DNA from: Pelobates cultripes
Taxonomy: Eukaryota > Chordata > Amphibia > Anura > Pelobatidae
Reading direction: 5' to 3'
Length of the DNA: 64,000 nt
NCBI GenBank assembly: GCA_933207985.1
Contig: OW240913.1
Coordinates: forward strand, 269,100,673-269,164,672
Of the stretch, positions 50,831-61,299 are shown in pieces. Each line of letters opens with the position of its first letter. Position 1 is the stretch's first letter. The notes beneath the pieces were generated by a model. The model was given only the letters and a program-made list of their open reading frames with translations, was not told the origin of the DNA and made no database searches. A program made the position numbers and the translations under genes.

Positions 50831-52029
50831 GGTGGGGGCCGGATAGTAGGGGTTTTTATTTTACAGTGAGCAGCCACAGGCTGCTCACTGTTTAGTAGAC
50901 ATGCCCCTACTCGCGGTATAGCGAGTAGGGGCATTGGGGAGATTTTAATCTCCCTTGTGCTATTATGGGGATCATATTGACCCCCATAGAGTGAGCAGGG
51001 ACCTGGGGGGCTTATGAAGTGGCAGGGAGCACTGCTCCCTGCCGCTTCTATAGTTACATATTACAAGGAGAGAGCTGCTCGCCGGTAGCTCCCTCCTTGT
51101 AATAAACTGAACGAACAAACGAACACTGATACACAGTGTTTGTTTGTTCGTCTGACAATGCTATTCATTCATTCGTCTGTCTGATGAATTAATGAATAGA
51201 TGAAATTCCCGTTCGCATGTCCAGGTGTTTCACTGAGCATGTGCGTGAATCTCACAGTCTATCTAGTGTGGGCTGATGATGTGTCCCACAGGGACTTCCT
51301 CTACCCACACAAAGATGGCGGCGCCCTGAATATAGATCGGGGGAGAAAATAAGGAATAAAAAATAGGTAATATGAGGGGCTTAGAGGCTTAGGGGCCTTT
51401 GGGGGTGACTAAGGGGTCAATTAGAGATAGTGGAGATGGGAGGGGGGTTAAAAAAAAACGGGATTCGGCATGACAGTGCCGCTTTAAGAAAAACAAGTTT
51501 TTCTCCCTTAGTAATAACTCTCCTTAATCAGATACTCAGAAACACGAGTGGGTGTATTGTGACCACACTTTAATCTCTGTCACAGTTACAGCAAGCATTT
51601 TTTGTTGCTGCATAGATACAACACATTTTCCAAATTTCAACATTAGTAGTTTTCATATAATAATTTAGAAAACAATTGTATATAATTAGAATAATAAGTA
51701 ATACCATGGATAAACTAAATTTGAGATTGTTGAGAATCGGCAAGTGAATTTAATATTTTAGGGCAGGGGTCCTCAAACTACGGCCCACGGGCTGCATCCA
51801 TCCCACCAGGGTCCTGAACCTGGCCCAAGCATTTAGGGCCACCCGATGGACCCTATATCTGCAGGAGCCCGGTCAGCGCTGCAGCTGTGCAATAGAGCGT
51901 CCGGGCATCCATAAAAAATTGCAGCCACAAAGTAGTGTTGGGAAGAAGTGACAGGCCGCGAGGACGGAAGAGCCATGCCGACTCCCATCAGCCACATCTA
52001 CCTTCCTGCAAAAAAGTAAGAAAAATTAG

Positions 52030-52277
52030 CTATGTGTGTGTGTATGTATGTGTGTATGTATGTATGTCAGTATGTTTGTATGTATGTCTGTCTGTGTGTA
52101 TGTATTTCAGTATGTGTGTGTGTGTGTATGTGTATGTATCTATGTCAGTATGTGTTTGTATGTATGTATTTGTTTGTATGTATGTCTGTCTGTGTGTGTA
52201 TATGTATGTCAGTATGTGTCTCTCTTTATATATGTTTGTATGTCAGTATGTGTATGTATGTATGTATGCATGTCAGT
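52030..52277. repeat. TATG/TGTG microsatellite
   Basis: TATGTATGTCAGTATGTG-like units. It gives Cys/Val/Tyr/Met-rich open frames that are not genes. It is one array with 53094-53270 and 55885-56225, split by two insertions. Confidence 0.9.
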
Positions 52278-52664
52278 ATCATAGGCGTGCGCACGGGGTG
52301 TGCCCAGGCACACCCTAGTCTCCGCGGCCCACGCATGGATCAAGGCCGGCAGGGGAGATCATAAGATCTCCCCTGTCGGTCCATGCAGAGCCTGCGCTAT
52401 CCGAGTGCCGGCCCTGCTGAATGCCTCCATGGGCCGGTGGGGAGATAAAAGATCTCCCTCACCAGCCCACAGGCAGGGAGGGAGGCAGGAGAGGACCCGG
52501 ATAGCTCTTGCCAGAAGCTCCGCAGGGTTCCTCTCGCCAGGTCAGAGTGTTGCCGGTGCTAGAGTTCACTCACACTAGGACCACCAGGAATCAGGAATAG
52601 CAGCTTCCAAGGCAAAAGGTAAGCACACTAACAACACACACACAACATCCTCACACACACAGCA

Positions 52665-52681
52665 GTGTATGTATGTATGTA

Positions 52682-52763
<82 letters not shown>

Positions 52764-52775
52764 CACACACATTTT
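52665..52775. repeat. (TATG)n(TG)n(TA)n microsatellite
   Basis: TATG units, then about fourteen TG and about fifteen TA units, then ACACAC. A second TA run of similar length is at 52970-53017. Confidence 0.92.
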
Positions 52776-52781
52776 ATATAT

Positions 52782-52960
52782 AGATCGTGATGAAAGTCCT
52801 CAAGTAGAACTGAAACGTTGATCTTTTTAACAAAACTTATTAAAAGTTATATTTTGGGAATCCGTGAGTGCAGCCTTCTATTACAGCCATTTGGATATTT
52901 GGAGCCCTGGTAGTGCACCCGGTCTTGGAAATTGGAGTTTGAGTGCAAGGAACAGTTGCT
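52782..52960 (+). mobile_element. PLE 3' tail with hammerhead-like fold
   Basis: AGATC closes with GATCT around GTGATGAAAGTCC, AGAACT and GAAACGTTGAT: the GATGA and GAAA cores separated by a short stem, as in hammerhead ribozymes described in Penelope-like elements. The downstream TATTTGGAGCCCTGGTAGTGC tail is also PLE-like. Confidence 0.55.
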
Positions 52961-52967
52961 ATTTTCA

Positions 52968-53019
<52 letters not shown>

Positions 53020-53093
53020 GCCTTACATATACACGCGTGTTTGTGTGTGCCTTAGGGTGCACTCCCTAAAGCAATAGGCTGCACACGCCTATG

Positions 53094-53270
53094 TATGTGT
53101 GTGTATGTATGTATGTCAGTATGTGTGTGTGTATGTATGTATGTGTTTGTATGTATGTATGTATTTCAGTATGTATGTATGAATGTATGTCTGTGTGTAT
53201 GTATGCATGTATCAGTATGTATGTGTTTATATGTATGTATATGTATGTATGTCAGTATGTATGTATGTAT
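53094..53270. repeat. TATG/TGTG microsatellite (middle part)
   Basis: Continuation of the array at 52030-52277 after the nested element; up to the LTR retrotransposon target site GTCAG. Confidence 0.88.
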
Positions 53271-53275
53271 GTCAG

Positions 53276-53820
53276 TGTGACGGACCCGTTGGCACTCCGA
53301 CCGAGTACCTCTGCCAATCGTTGCTCCTAGTGCTTGCCGAGGACTCCAAGCACTCCAACCGACACCATCAGCACTGCAGACCTATCTCATCCCCCAAGCA
53401 TGAGCCAAGGCTTCAAGAAAGGGTCAAGCAGGTCTGTTTAATGAGCACACAAAAGCAACAGCACTCATGCAGCAAAACAACTCCTCCTCAGAGGAAAACA
53501 AAATGACAGTTAAAGACAGACAGTGTTTGAATATATGACAGTTATTAAGGGTTTAAACTGGTGTTCTAAGAGGGGGGGGGAATAAAACAGTCAAACTAAG
53601 TCCATAAAACAGGGGTTTTCTTCACACTCTGCATCCGAAGTGCATAGCAAAACTGCAGATCCTTTGTCAGAGCATTTAAAGGGCCAGAACCAGTCTATTA
53701 AAATCCAAATGCCCAAATAACATATTTAAAGGGCAAAATCTTCCAGGGGCCATAGTCACAGGGCTGGAGGCTGGCAATTAGTACTCTCCAGGCACAAGTG
53801 GTGAAGGGCACTTCGTCACA
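53276..53820 (-). repeat. 3' LTR of the non-autonomous element
   Basis: Starts TGTGACGG, ends CGTCACA; matches 55333-55879 along its length. Confidence 0.88.
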
Positions 53821-53839
53821 CATCTTCCCATTGTGGGGG

Positions 53840-55212
53840 AGATTAACCAAGTACCTGACCTTCTGTCGGTCAGTACCTGAATAAGTCGCGTAGCCCACCC
53901 ACAACAAACAGTTAACAGAGTAGCCCACCCACAATACACCATTACTGCACCTGGTGATTCCTGGTGTCTGGCTCTGGCCTGTATGTCCCAGGTTGCTGAG
54001 GGAAACTAGTGGGTAGAGGCCAGCGGTGCTCTGCCCGGATGCCAGTGCTTCTGCTGGGTTGGCCAGTGGGTATTCAGGTTCTGACCAAGAGGGCAAGGGA
54101 GGGCAGAGGCCGAACGCGCTCTGACCGGATGCCAGCTCTTCTGGTGGAAGGGGGTCAGTGGAGGCTAACATCTTCTCCACTAAACCCAGTACCGGGTTAG
54201 GGGTTGGCTGTGGAGGGGAGGGGTCACCTACCTCCTCCTCCTGGTACTCCTGCTGCCGCTGGGGAGCGAGACCGGTTGTCTCCTCTCCCTGAAGCTCACA
54301 CTGCCGGTGGAGAGAGAGCCCGGTTGCCTCCTCTCCCTGGGGCTCCAACTGCAGTTGGGGATCTGGGCCAGCTGCCCAGCATCCCTGTAGGGCCGGTAGA
54401 GAGACCTCTGCCCCATCTCCACCTGCCATTTGAGGTTCCTTCCAGTGCCAGTCTATGAGATCACCCAGGACTTCGGAATAAGGACCATCTGCCTCCTCTC
54501 TCTGTAGCTCTGGCTGCAACTGGGGATCTGGGCCGGCTGCTCAACATCCCTGTAGGGCCAGTAGAGAGACCACATTCCCATCTCCACCTTCCATTTGGGG
54601 GTTCTCCCAGTGCCAGTCTATGAGATCCCCCAGGACTTGGGAATAAAGACCACCTGCCTCCTCTCACTGTAGCTCTGGCTGTAACTGGGGATCTGGGCCG
54701 GCTGCCCAGCATCCCTATAGGGCCGGTAGAGAGACCTCGGTCCTATCTCCACCTGCCATTTGAGGTTCCTCCCAGTGCAAGTCTATGAGGTCCCCTTGGG
54801 AATAAGGACCACCTGCCTCCTCTGCCGATAGCTCCAGGTGCAGTTGGGGATCTGGGCCGACTGCACAGCATCCCTGTGGGGCCGGTAGAGAGACCTTGGT
54901 CCCATCTCTACCTGCCTGTTGGGGTTCCTCACAGGTCCAATCTATGAGGTCCCCTACTTTGGGTACCTCTGGCTGCCTCTGGGGATAGAGGCTAACCTCC
55001 TTTTGTTGGAGGCTTCTTTTCCTCTCTTTAGCCAGCAGGAATTCTTGGTCCCTCTTTGCTTCTCTTTCAACGGTTACCTGGCTCCAGATCGCCTGGAAGG
55101 TATCCATGGACACATCAGGGCCATACCAGGCCACTCGCTGCCTCACCTCGGCCAGAAAATCTTCGCAAGAGTCAGAGTATGCCATACTTGCTTGCTCCAA
55201 GTTAATGGACAC
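53840..55212 (-). pseudogene. ORF with four 54-residue tandem repeats in the non-autonomous LTR element
   Basis: One reading phase runs from the ATG at 55212 to the left LTR, broken by in-frame stops (54715 and others; one is CAG to TAG). The head (MSINLEQASMAYSDSCEDFL, then VRQRVAWYGPDVS) is acidic and helical. From about 54960 four units of 54 residues follow with the core GDLIDWHWEEPQMAGGDG, SLPALQGCWAAGPDPQLQ and REEADGPYS; at DNA level the unit is 159 to 165 bp (CTATGAG at 54942, 54783, 54618, 54456). Shorter Gln/Glu/Pro-rich units of about 19 residues come next, then Pro/Ser-rich sequence (ALASGQSTAGL twice). No known domain is recognised. The place after the 5' LTR suggests a gag-like role, as inference only. 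Confidence 0.65.
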
Positions 55213-55332
55213 CTCTGCTTCCTGGGGCGCTGCACGAATGCTAGCGTTGCCCTCACTATGATCAACACGTTACCGGTGTCTCTGAGCTGCTTCTCCTCGC
55301 ACTAGGACGCCATCCCACCGTTTGCCTCTAAA

Positions 55333-55879
55333 TGTGACGGACCTGCTGACACTCCGACTGAGTACCTCCGCCAATCGATGCTCCTAGTGCTTGCCGATGA
55401 CTCCAAGCATTCCAACCGACACCATCAGCACTGCAGACTTATCCCATCCCCCAAGCATGAGCCAATGCTTCAAGAAAGGGTCAAGCAGGTCTGTTTAATG
55501 AGCACACCAAAAACAACAGCACTCATGCAGCAAAACAACTCTTCCTCAGAGGAAAACAAAATGACAGTTAAAGACAGACAGTGTTTGAATATATGACAGT
55601 TATTAAGGGTTTAAACTGGTGTTCTAAGAGGAGGGGGGAATAAAACAGTCAAACTAAGTCCATAAAATAGGGGTTTTCTTCACACTCTGCATCCGAAGTG
55701 CATAGCAAAACTCCAGATCCGTTGTCAGAGCATTTAAAGGGCCAAAACCAGTCTAATAAAATCCACTATGCCCAAATAACGTATTTAAAGGGCAAAATCT
55801 TCCAGGGGCCATAGTCATACGGCAAGAGGCTGGTAATTAGTCCTCTCCAGGCACAAATGGCGAAGGGCACTTCGTCACA
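55333..55879 (-). repeat. 5' LTR of the non-autonomous element
   Basis: Starts TGTGACGG, ends CGTCACA. No TGG-type primer site adjoins it; the first internal bases on the minus strand are TTTAGAGGCAAACGG. Confidence 0.88.
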
Positions 55880-55884
55880 GTCGG

Positions 55885-56225
55885 TATGTGTTTGTATGTA
55901 TGTATATGAATGTATGTGTTTGTATGTCTGTCTGTGTGTCTGTTTTTCAGTATGTGTGTATGTATGTCAGAATGTATGTAAGTCAGTATGTATGTCTGTG
56001 TGTGTATGTGTTTGTATGTATGTCAGTATGTGTATGTGTGTATTTCAGTATGTATGTATGTAGGTAGGTTTGTATATGTGTGTCAGTATGTATGTGTATG
56101 CATGTCAGTATGTATATGTCTGTCTGTGTATGTCATTATGTATGTATGTGTGTGTGTATGTATGTCCTTATGCGTGTTTGTGTCTGAATGTATGTTAGCA
56201 TGTGCCTGTGTGTCTGTTTCAGTAT
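55885..56225. repeat. TATG/TGTG microsatellite (right part)
   Basis: Continuation of the hAT-internal array after the LTR retrotransposon, with CAGTATGTATGTCTGTG-like units. Confidence 0.88.
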
Positions 56226-56335
56226 GTATAGGAATTTGTTCAATTTTTTTTCAAACTATAGTTCAGCCCCCAACAGTGTTTGAGGGACAGTGAACTGGCT
56301 CCCTGTTTGAAAAGTTTGAGAACCCTGTTTTAGGG

Positions 56336-57148
56336 TAATATAGTGAAGCTTAAAAAAAATTGCTTAAATTGAGAATTTGTTTTCTTAAACCTGCAATTAT
56401 CTTGACAGGTTATGTAACACAATGTATTGTTTAGGGAAAGTAAATTATGTTAACGGAACACTTCACACATATATAGCACTACAGCTTGATCTATACATCA
56501 AAACTGTTTCATTGAGCTAAAGTTGTTTTGGTGCTTAGAATATCTCTTTATAGTCACAGTTTAGTGAATGTCCCTTTAGTAAATCAATTGGAGTTTACCC
56601 ACTACTAACTGGAAATGATCAAGACTTGAGTAGGGAATTGCAAAGTTTAGGCAAAAATATAAAAATAAATGCAAATATTCACCAATACATATTCTTTACA
56701 GCTATTTGGACTAACATTTCCAAATTACATATATTCACCAGTACAACTATACTGCAGCAATTTTATAAAGATCATGTATTTAATCTTGCAGTGTTCAGTT
56801 TCTTGGCAATTTTCGGGATATTCTTGTATTGCTAGTGTTCCCCACCCAAAGAGCATAGTGTACTCTAACGTAACCCACAACACTGGCATCCCGTAAGGAG
56901 GGACACAGATGGACAAGGTAAAAAGGATGGACCGAAGATGAAATCCACTGCAGAAGAATATACATGTGAACCTAACTTGAATGTATGCTTGGCTGACAGT
57001 CAGTCAGACCCCATGGAGAGCTGTAGAAGTCCTACCATGGTTCTAGCACCTTTAGTGTAGCTCAAGCTACACTTACTGCGTACATGGAACATTTGTCCCC
57101 AAAAACAGGACACGAGAAGTCACGACAGTTGTGAGACCTTCTCTCATC
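56336..57148. other. No gene seen; possible short TTAA MITE
   Basis: 56450 opens TTAACGGAACACTTCACACA and 56560-56585 has GTGAATGTCCCTTTAG; these may be the ends of a degraded T2-like MITE of about 130 bp. Nothing else is recognised. Confidence 0.4.
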
Positions 57149-57156
57149 CCCTATAT

Positions 57157-57605
57157 CAGGGGTTACCAATTATTTTTTCTGTGGAACCCTTTGACATAGT
57201 GTATCAACGTCATGGAACCCTCCCCCAACCCCCACCCCGCCGGAAAAAGAAATTGCACCATTTGTTTGTATGTCAAGGTGTATATATCTGTGTTTGTATT
57301 TGCCAGTGTGTGTGTGTGTATATCTGACACACAGATACACACACACACCGGCACATAGATACACACACCATGACACACAGTGTTTATCTCTGGCATGGGG
57401 TCCCTGTGCTTCAGTGGGGCTGCTGGGCGGCTGGCAAGCGGTCCTTTAGTGATGCTGGAGCTGGAGTGATGTCATATTCCATCTCCAGCATCACTGCTGT
57501 GCGCGCAATGGAGCTGAGCAGGGAGATCCCTGCTCACTGCTCCCTCACCCACTGTGGTCATTTTATTTGTTTACATTTTGGCAGAACCCCAATTGGAAAA
57601 TGCTG
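57157..57605. mobile_element. hAT MITE, 449 bp
   Basis: Flanked by an exact 8-bp duplication CCCTATAT (57149-57156 and 57606-57613). Ends CAGGGGTTACCAATT and AATTGGAAAATGCTG are an imperfect inverted pair. Subterminal GTGGAACCC and GGCAGAACCCC are inverted too. A short TGTGTG/CACACA palindrome occupies the middle (57300-57370). Confidence 0.82.
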
Positions 57606-57613
57606 CCCTATAT

Positions 57614-59779
57614 CAATGTTTGTAATTAAGCTGAGAAATCAAGAGAGTTGCAAGGGAAATGAAAATCCAAAGGTAAAATAACTTATTTGGAAATTCTCCA
57701 ATTTTCCTGTTTTTATTTGACATAATATTGGATTGTTGTTAATGACTATTGAGTGCCTTCATGGGATGTCTATGAATCATTCTATTAATGTCTAGTTTTC
57801 ACCAATAAAGAATACCTACTGTATACTTCAACTCTGAACTAAACACTAATTAGTGATAGAGCATATTAATGTATCCACTAAATCCTTGCTGTACAATCCC
57901 CCTTACACCCACACCTCCTACACACACTACACAACCTATGTCTCAATATGCACATTAGCCCTGCACTGAAAGCCTCATCGATCTTGGGCAGCTGCATGGA
58001 CTAAAGTATTAATTATTCCCCAATGTAAAAACAAGGAAATTAAAATGGTTACTTGTACATAATTCTGAGAAAGATGTATGGCTAATACGTGTGTTGTTTT
58101 TTTTTTTTTTTACAACCTTCTTGGGCATCAATATACCCACATGTTTCTCTGTATAGAAACAAAAATAAAGAATATAAGAACTCTGAGAGCGGACAAAAGC
58201 TTAGACAAACTCAATAGTTTGCACTTAGGTAAATCCCCGCTCAGGTCTAAAAATTATTTTGCTCACTTGTGCCATTACAGAGAGAACATATCTAAAGCAT
58301 ATCTGGCAGTGTAGCTCACAATTTATGTTTATACAGTATTACTAATTGACTCGAGCATACTCTAGACTGGAGTTTGGAGCAGTGTGCAGGTAATATTTTT
58401 GGTTTGCTTGCTTTATCCTACAGTATTCAGCCTCAACATATAAAATGTTTACAGACATGTTTATTCACTAATATGAGAATTAAAAGTGAATTTCAAATTC
58501 AAGAGCAAAGTAGGCAAAATTGAAAATTGAAAAAAAAAATGGTCATCTATGCTTCCAATTCACCTACTTTGGCCTTACATTTGAAATTCACTTTGAATCC
58601 ACTTTGAAGGTTATTCTGAATTCGGCCAGCCTGAAAAATTCTGAAGCAATAGCTTGCATACATTTTGTGCCCAGATTAAAACTGAGGTTATATTCTTAAA
58701 AAAAGTATAGGATTTGGAAAATTCCCAAAGCACCAGTCCAGTTAATAAAATTCGGGACTGTCAGGATGCACATCTGCAGTCAATGCTTTCATGCAAATGA
58801 ATGAGAATGAGAAGTACTGTTAAATAAAAAAAAATGTCACAAACAGTGTGTTCAAAAAGGCACTTAATGCTAAATATATATGTTGTTTGTGAAATTAAAG
58901 CAGCTGTGTTACACCCTGTGAATATCCCAAAATCTACAAACAAAAAAAAATACAAATTCGCAAATTTGCTTGGGTCCAGCAAATTTCTACTGCATTGGTT
59001 CTAGTAAATATGAGAATTACCAAAGTGGTTGGAGTTCGGTCACTTTCACTGGATTTTGTCCATCCGGATAAAACCAGGTTCTTAGTGAATGTTTTTGTTT
59101 TCTTTGCTCTTAGATTTCACATTCTTGTTACTGTATAATAGTGGGTGTTTTCACTTATGGGTTCATTAATTAATTGAATATTAGAAGAAAGATTTGGTCT
59201 AAAGGGGCAAGTCGAGTAGTAACCCCCTTCTATTTTATTTTTTGCACAAAAAAATAAAAAATAAAACTATTGGTATGGTAAAGGCTAAATGATAAGTGTG
59301 TAAAAAAAATATGCTGTCTGTCATAAATACTACTTTTTTCCCCTCCCTATTGATGGATGGACATGAGTTTGAGGAAATAACTAATCATGCTAAGATTTTG
59401 GGACATTTTTGAAAAATGCCCATCTTTCTGGGTATAGAACCCTCAGGAATGCTTACTCTGCCCTAACAAGGTTTCTGAAGTCACCCATTAGCTTTGCATT
59501 TGGCTCTCAGATCTTGGGCACCCTGAAAGATGCTTACTGACTGACTGACTGACTGTCATCTAGGGATATTATTGAACAACAGCATCAGGAGTTAGATGTT
59601 ACCTAAACACATGTGTATATATATGTTTATGGTATTGAACCTTGCTCCGTGTCTTATTAGGTCAGGGGTTGAGTACATCGAGTTAAATGCTCAGAACCCA
59701 AAAAGTAATGGGAACAATTCTGGCACCCCAAAATTGAAAGTAGTTCTTTCGCATTCAAGGGTCATATATATTTCAAAAC
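57614..59779. other. No gene seen
   Basis: About 2.2 kb of AT-rich sequence. A (CTGA)n run lies at 59538-59554. Short open frames have no motif. Confidence 0.55.
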
Positions 59780-60230
59780 CCCCCATAAGTGACAGATCGC
59801 AAGTAGGTCCAGTGGACACAGGATGCATGTCAAGGTAGGATTTACTTACCTAAGCTGTCCCTCAAGGCCACTGCCATCATCTTCCTAGTAGTCTTCTTCA
59901 GTTTCTGGCCTATCAATTGCCAAGAGCTGCATCAGTGCTGCGAGAGAGTACAACACTGAGCTCTATAGAGGATCCAGCAGACCAGAGTTGTTTCCATTGT
60001 TTCCTGAATCCCACAACTGTCACTTGTGATGGCTGCTGGGATTGGACAAACGTTGACAGCGGAGCTATATTTTTATACACCTCAGGCTTGTCCATAAGAC
60101 AATGTTGTCTCTACTTTGTCTTTGTCTTGTCTTGGCATCTTCTTTCAATAAAACCCCAATGCAGTCAGTATCAATATTTCATAAAAATTATATCTTTATG
60201 AAATACTAAAAAGTGACAGATTCACTTTAA
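59780..60230. repeat. Dispersed repeat shared with 33676-34130
   Basis: Same ordered blocks as the other copy (TTACTTACCTAAGCTGTCCCT, GCCATCATCTTCC, GAGAGTACAACACTGAGCTC, AATATTTCATAAAAATTATATC). An AGTGACAGATTCACTTTAAA end follows at 60208-60228. Confidence 0.55.
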
Positions 60231-60689
60231 ACATTACCAGTTGCCACTTGCTTTGCCTCTGGACTGAATACATGCCAGAGTAAGTGTATAAAACTCTACA
60301 ACTCCGCTATAGTGCCAGGTGGGCTTTTTGGGCATGGATTTTACAATTCACCTATAATGTAAGCTCTTCTGAGAAGAAATTTCAACATTCGCTGGTGCTG
60401 TGCGTGCAACTTGTCTTAATGCAAATCCATTTTCAATCATTTATTGTGAGTGATTAAAACCTCCTATAGTCATATAGTGGTAGTTAAACTTTTTTTGTGT
60501 AATGCTTTGTAGAAATCCTTTACCACCTTTTTGTAATAAATACAGAGTGGGAGTCAAATCAAGTCCTGCTTTGCTGAAGGCCTTTGAAGAGTTTCATGGT
60601 TTACATACACAAAAGTGCTGTTTTGAGGGTTCATAAGCTATCCAATGCATCTTTAACATCAGTGTCTCTCCTTATCTACATGTTGCGCA
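60231..60689. other. No gene seen
   Basis: AT-rich spacer without recognised features. Confidence 0.5.
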
Positions 60690-61160
60690 CTGGATATGGG
60701 ATTCAAGCAACATGGGTTTACTTCAGGGAGATCATGCCAAACTAAACTAATTGATTTTTTTGATTGGGTAACTAAAATAATAGATCAGGGTGGTGCAGTA
60801 GACATTGCTTACCTAGATTTCAGTAAGGCTTTTGACACTGTTCCACATTGAAGGTTCAGCAATAAACTGCAATCTTTAAGTTTGGATTCCAATATTGTTG
60901 AATGGGTTAGGCAGTGGCAAAATAACAAGCAACAGAGGGCTGTAGTCAATGTATATTCGAAGCAAGGTCTAGTTACCAGTGGGGTACCTCAGGGATCTGT
61001 ACTTGGACCCATTCTCTTTAATATTTTTATTAGTGATATTACGGTCTTGATGGTAAGGTATGTCTTTTTGCTAATGATACTAAAATTTGCAACAGGGTTG
61101 ATGTTCCAGGAGGGATAAGTCAAATGGCAAATGATTTAGAAAAATTTGAAAAATGGTCAG
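60690..61160 (+). pseudogene. CR1 LINE ORF2 fragment (reverse transcriptase palm)
   Basis: The plus strand codes DIAYLDFSKAFDTVPH (catalytic Asp region), WVRQWQNNKQQRAVVN, SGVPQGSVLGPILFNIFISDI and, in another phase, VCLFANDTKICNRVDVPGG, where the polymerase box reads FAND in place of FADD. A TGA interrupts after TVPH. The 3' part is nearly the same as 11945-12045, so this is the same CR1 subfamily. It is cut at 61160 by the 5' end of an L1. Confidence 0.8.
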
Positions 61161-61299
61161 AGCGGGGCGTGGCCTGACAGCTCAACTGAACAGTCGCATG
61201 AGCTGTTAGCTCCTCCGGGACCCGACCCTCCACAGCGATTATATTAGCATTGTCTGCCTCTCAACCCACACAGGAATCTGCACAGACGACCCTACAGCT

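Larger units (their letters stand above)
48815..51483. mobile_element. TTAA-flanked foldback DNA element, 2.67 kb
   Basis: A perfect 20-bp terminal inverted repeat (AGCGGCACTGTCATGCCGAA at 48815-48834, its reverse complement at 51464-51483) with TTAA on both sides (48811-48814, 51484-51487), as for Kolobok or piggyBac-type elements. The interior is itself a large inverted structure: 49371-49440 pairs with 50860-50928 (ACAGTGAGCAGC...), G-rich units run in opposite directions at 49470-49835 and 50305-50830, and a palindrome cluster is in the middle. There is no transposase. Confidence 0.88.
52280..53093. mobile_element. Nested DNA transposon with CATAGGCGTGCGCA ends
   Basis: Left CATAGGCGTGCGCAC (52280) and right TGCACACGCCTATG (53093) are inverted repeats with one mismatch. 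The element is inserted in the TATG array, so its duplication is obscured. Contents: a GC-rich head, a (GT)n(TA)n array at 52665-52775, a PLE tail at 52782-52960 and a (TA)n run at 52970-53017. hAT-type is likely but not proved. Confidence 0.65.
53276..55879 (-). mobile_element. Non-autonomous LTR retrotransposon with repeat-protein ORF, 2.6 kb
   Basis: LTRs at 53276-53820 (545 bp) and 55333-55879 (547 bp) with TGTGACGGACC and CTTCGTCACA ends. Flanking 5-mers GTCAG and GTCGG differ at one base. The sense strand is minus: an ATTAAA polyadenylation signal lies in each LTR (55499-55494, 53442-53437) and the ORF starts about 120 nt inside the right LTR. The internal region is only 1.5 kb and has no protease, polymerase or integrase, so it depends on a helper. 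The LTRs differ at roughly two dozen positions, so it is older than the chromovirus. Confidence 0.8.
51764..56327. mobile_element. hAT (Charlie-like) element, 4.56 kb with nested insertions
   Basis: Begins CAGGGGTCCTCAAACTACGG (51764) and ends AAGTTTGAGAACCCTG (56327); flanked by a perfect 8-bp duplication TTTTAGGG (51756-51763 and 56328-56335). CAGGGGTCC(T/C)CAAACT is the end type of hAT-Charlie families. Inside are TATG/GT arrays, a nested DNA element (52280-53093) and an LTR retrotransposon (53276-55879). No transposase frame. Confidence 0.9.

Noticed and set aside
51935..52364. Cys/Val/Tyr/Met-rich frames (MCVCMYV-like), also at 53091-53280 and 55857-56293
   Set aside because: TATG/TGTG microsatellite translations.
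54009..54458. Plus-strand 63- and 84-codon frames
   Set aside because: Opposite strand of the tandem-repeat ORF; the minus phase is longer, keeps repeat periodicity and follows the 5' LTR.
52030..56225. CRISPR-like regular repeats
   Set aside because: Units are short simple repeats without unique spacers, and the DNA is vertebrate.
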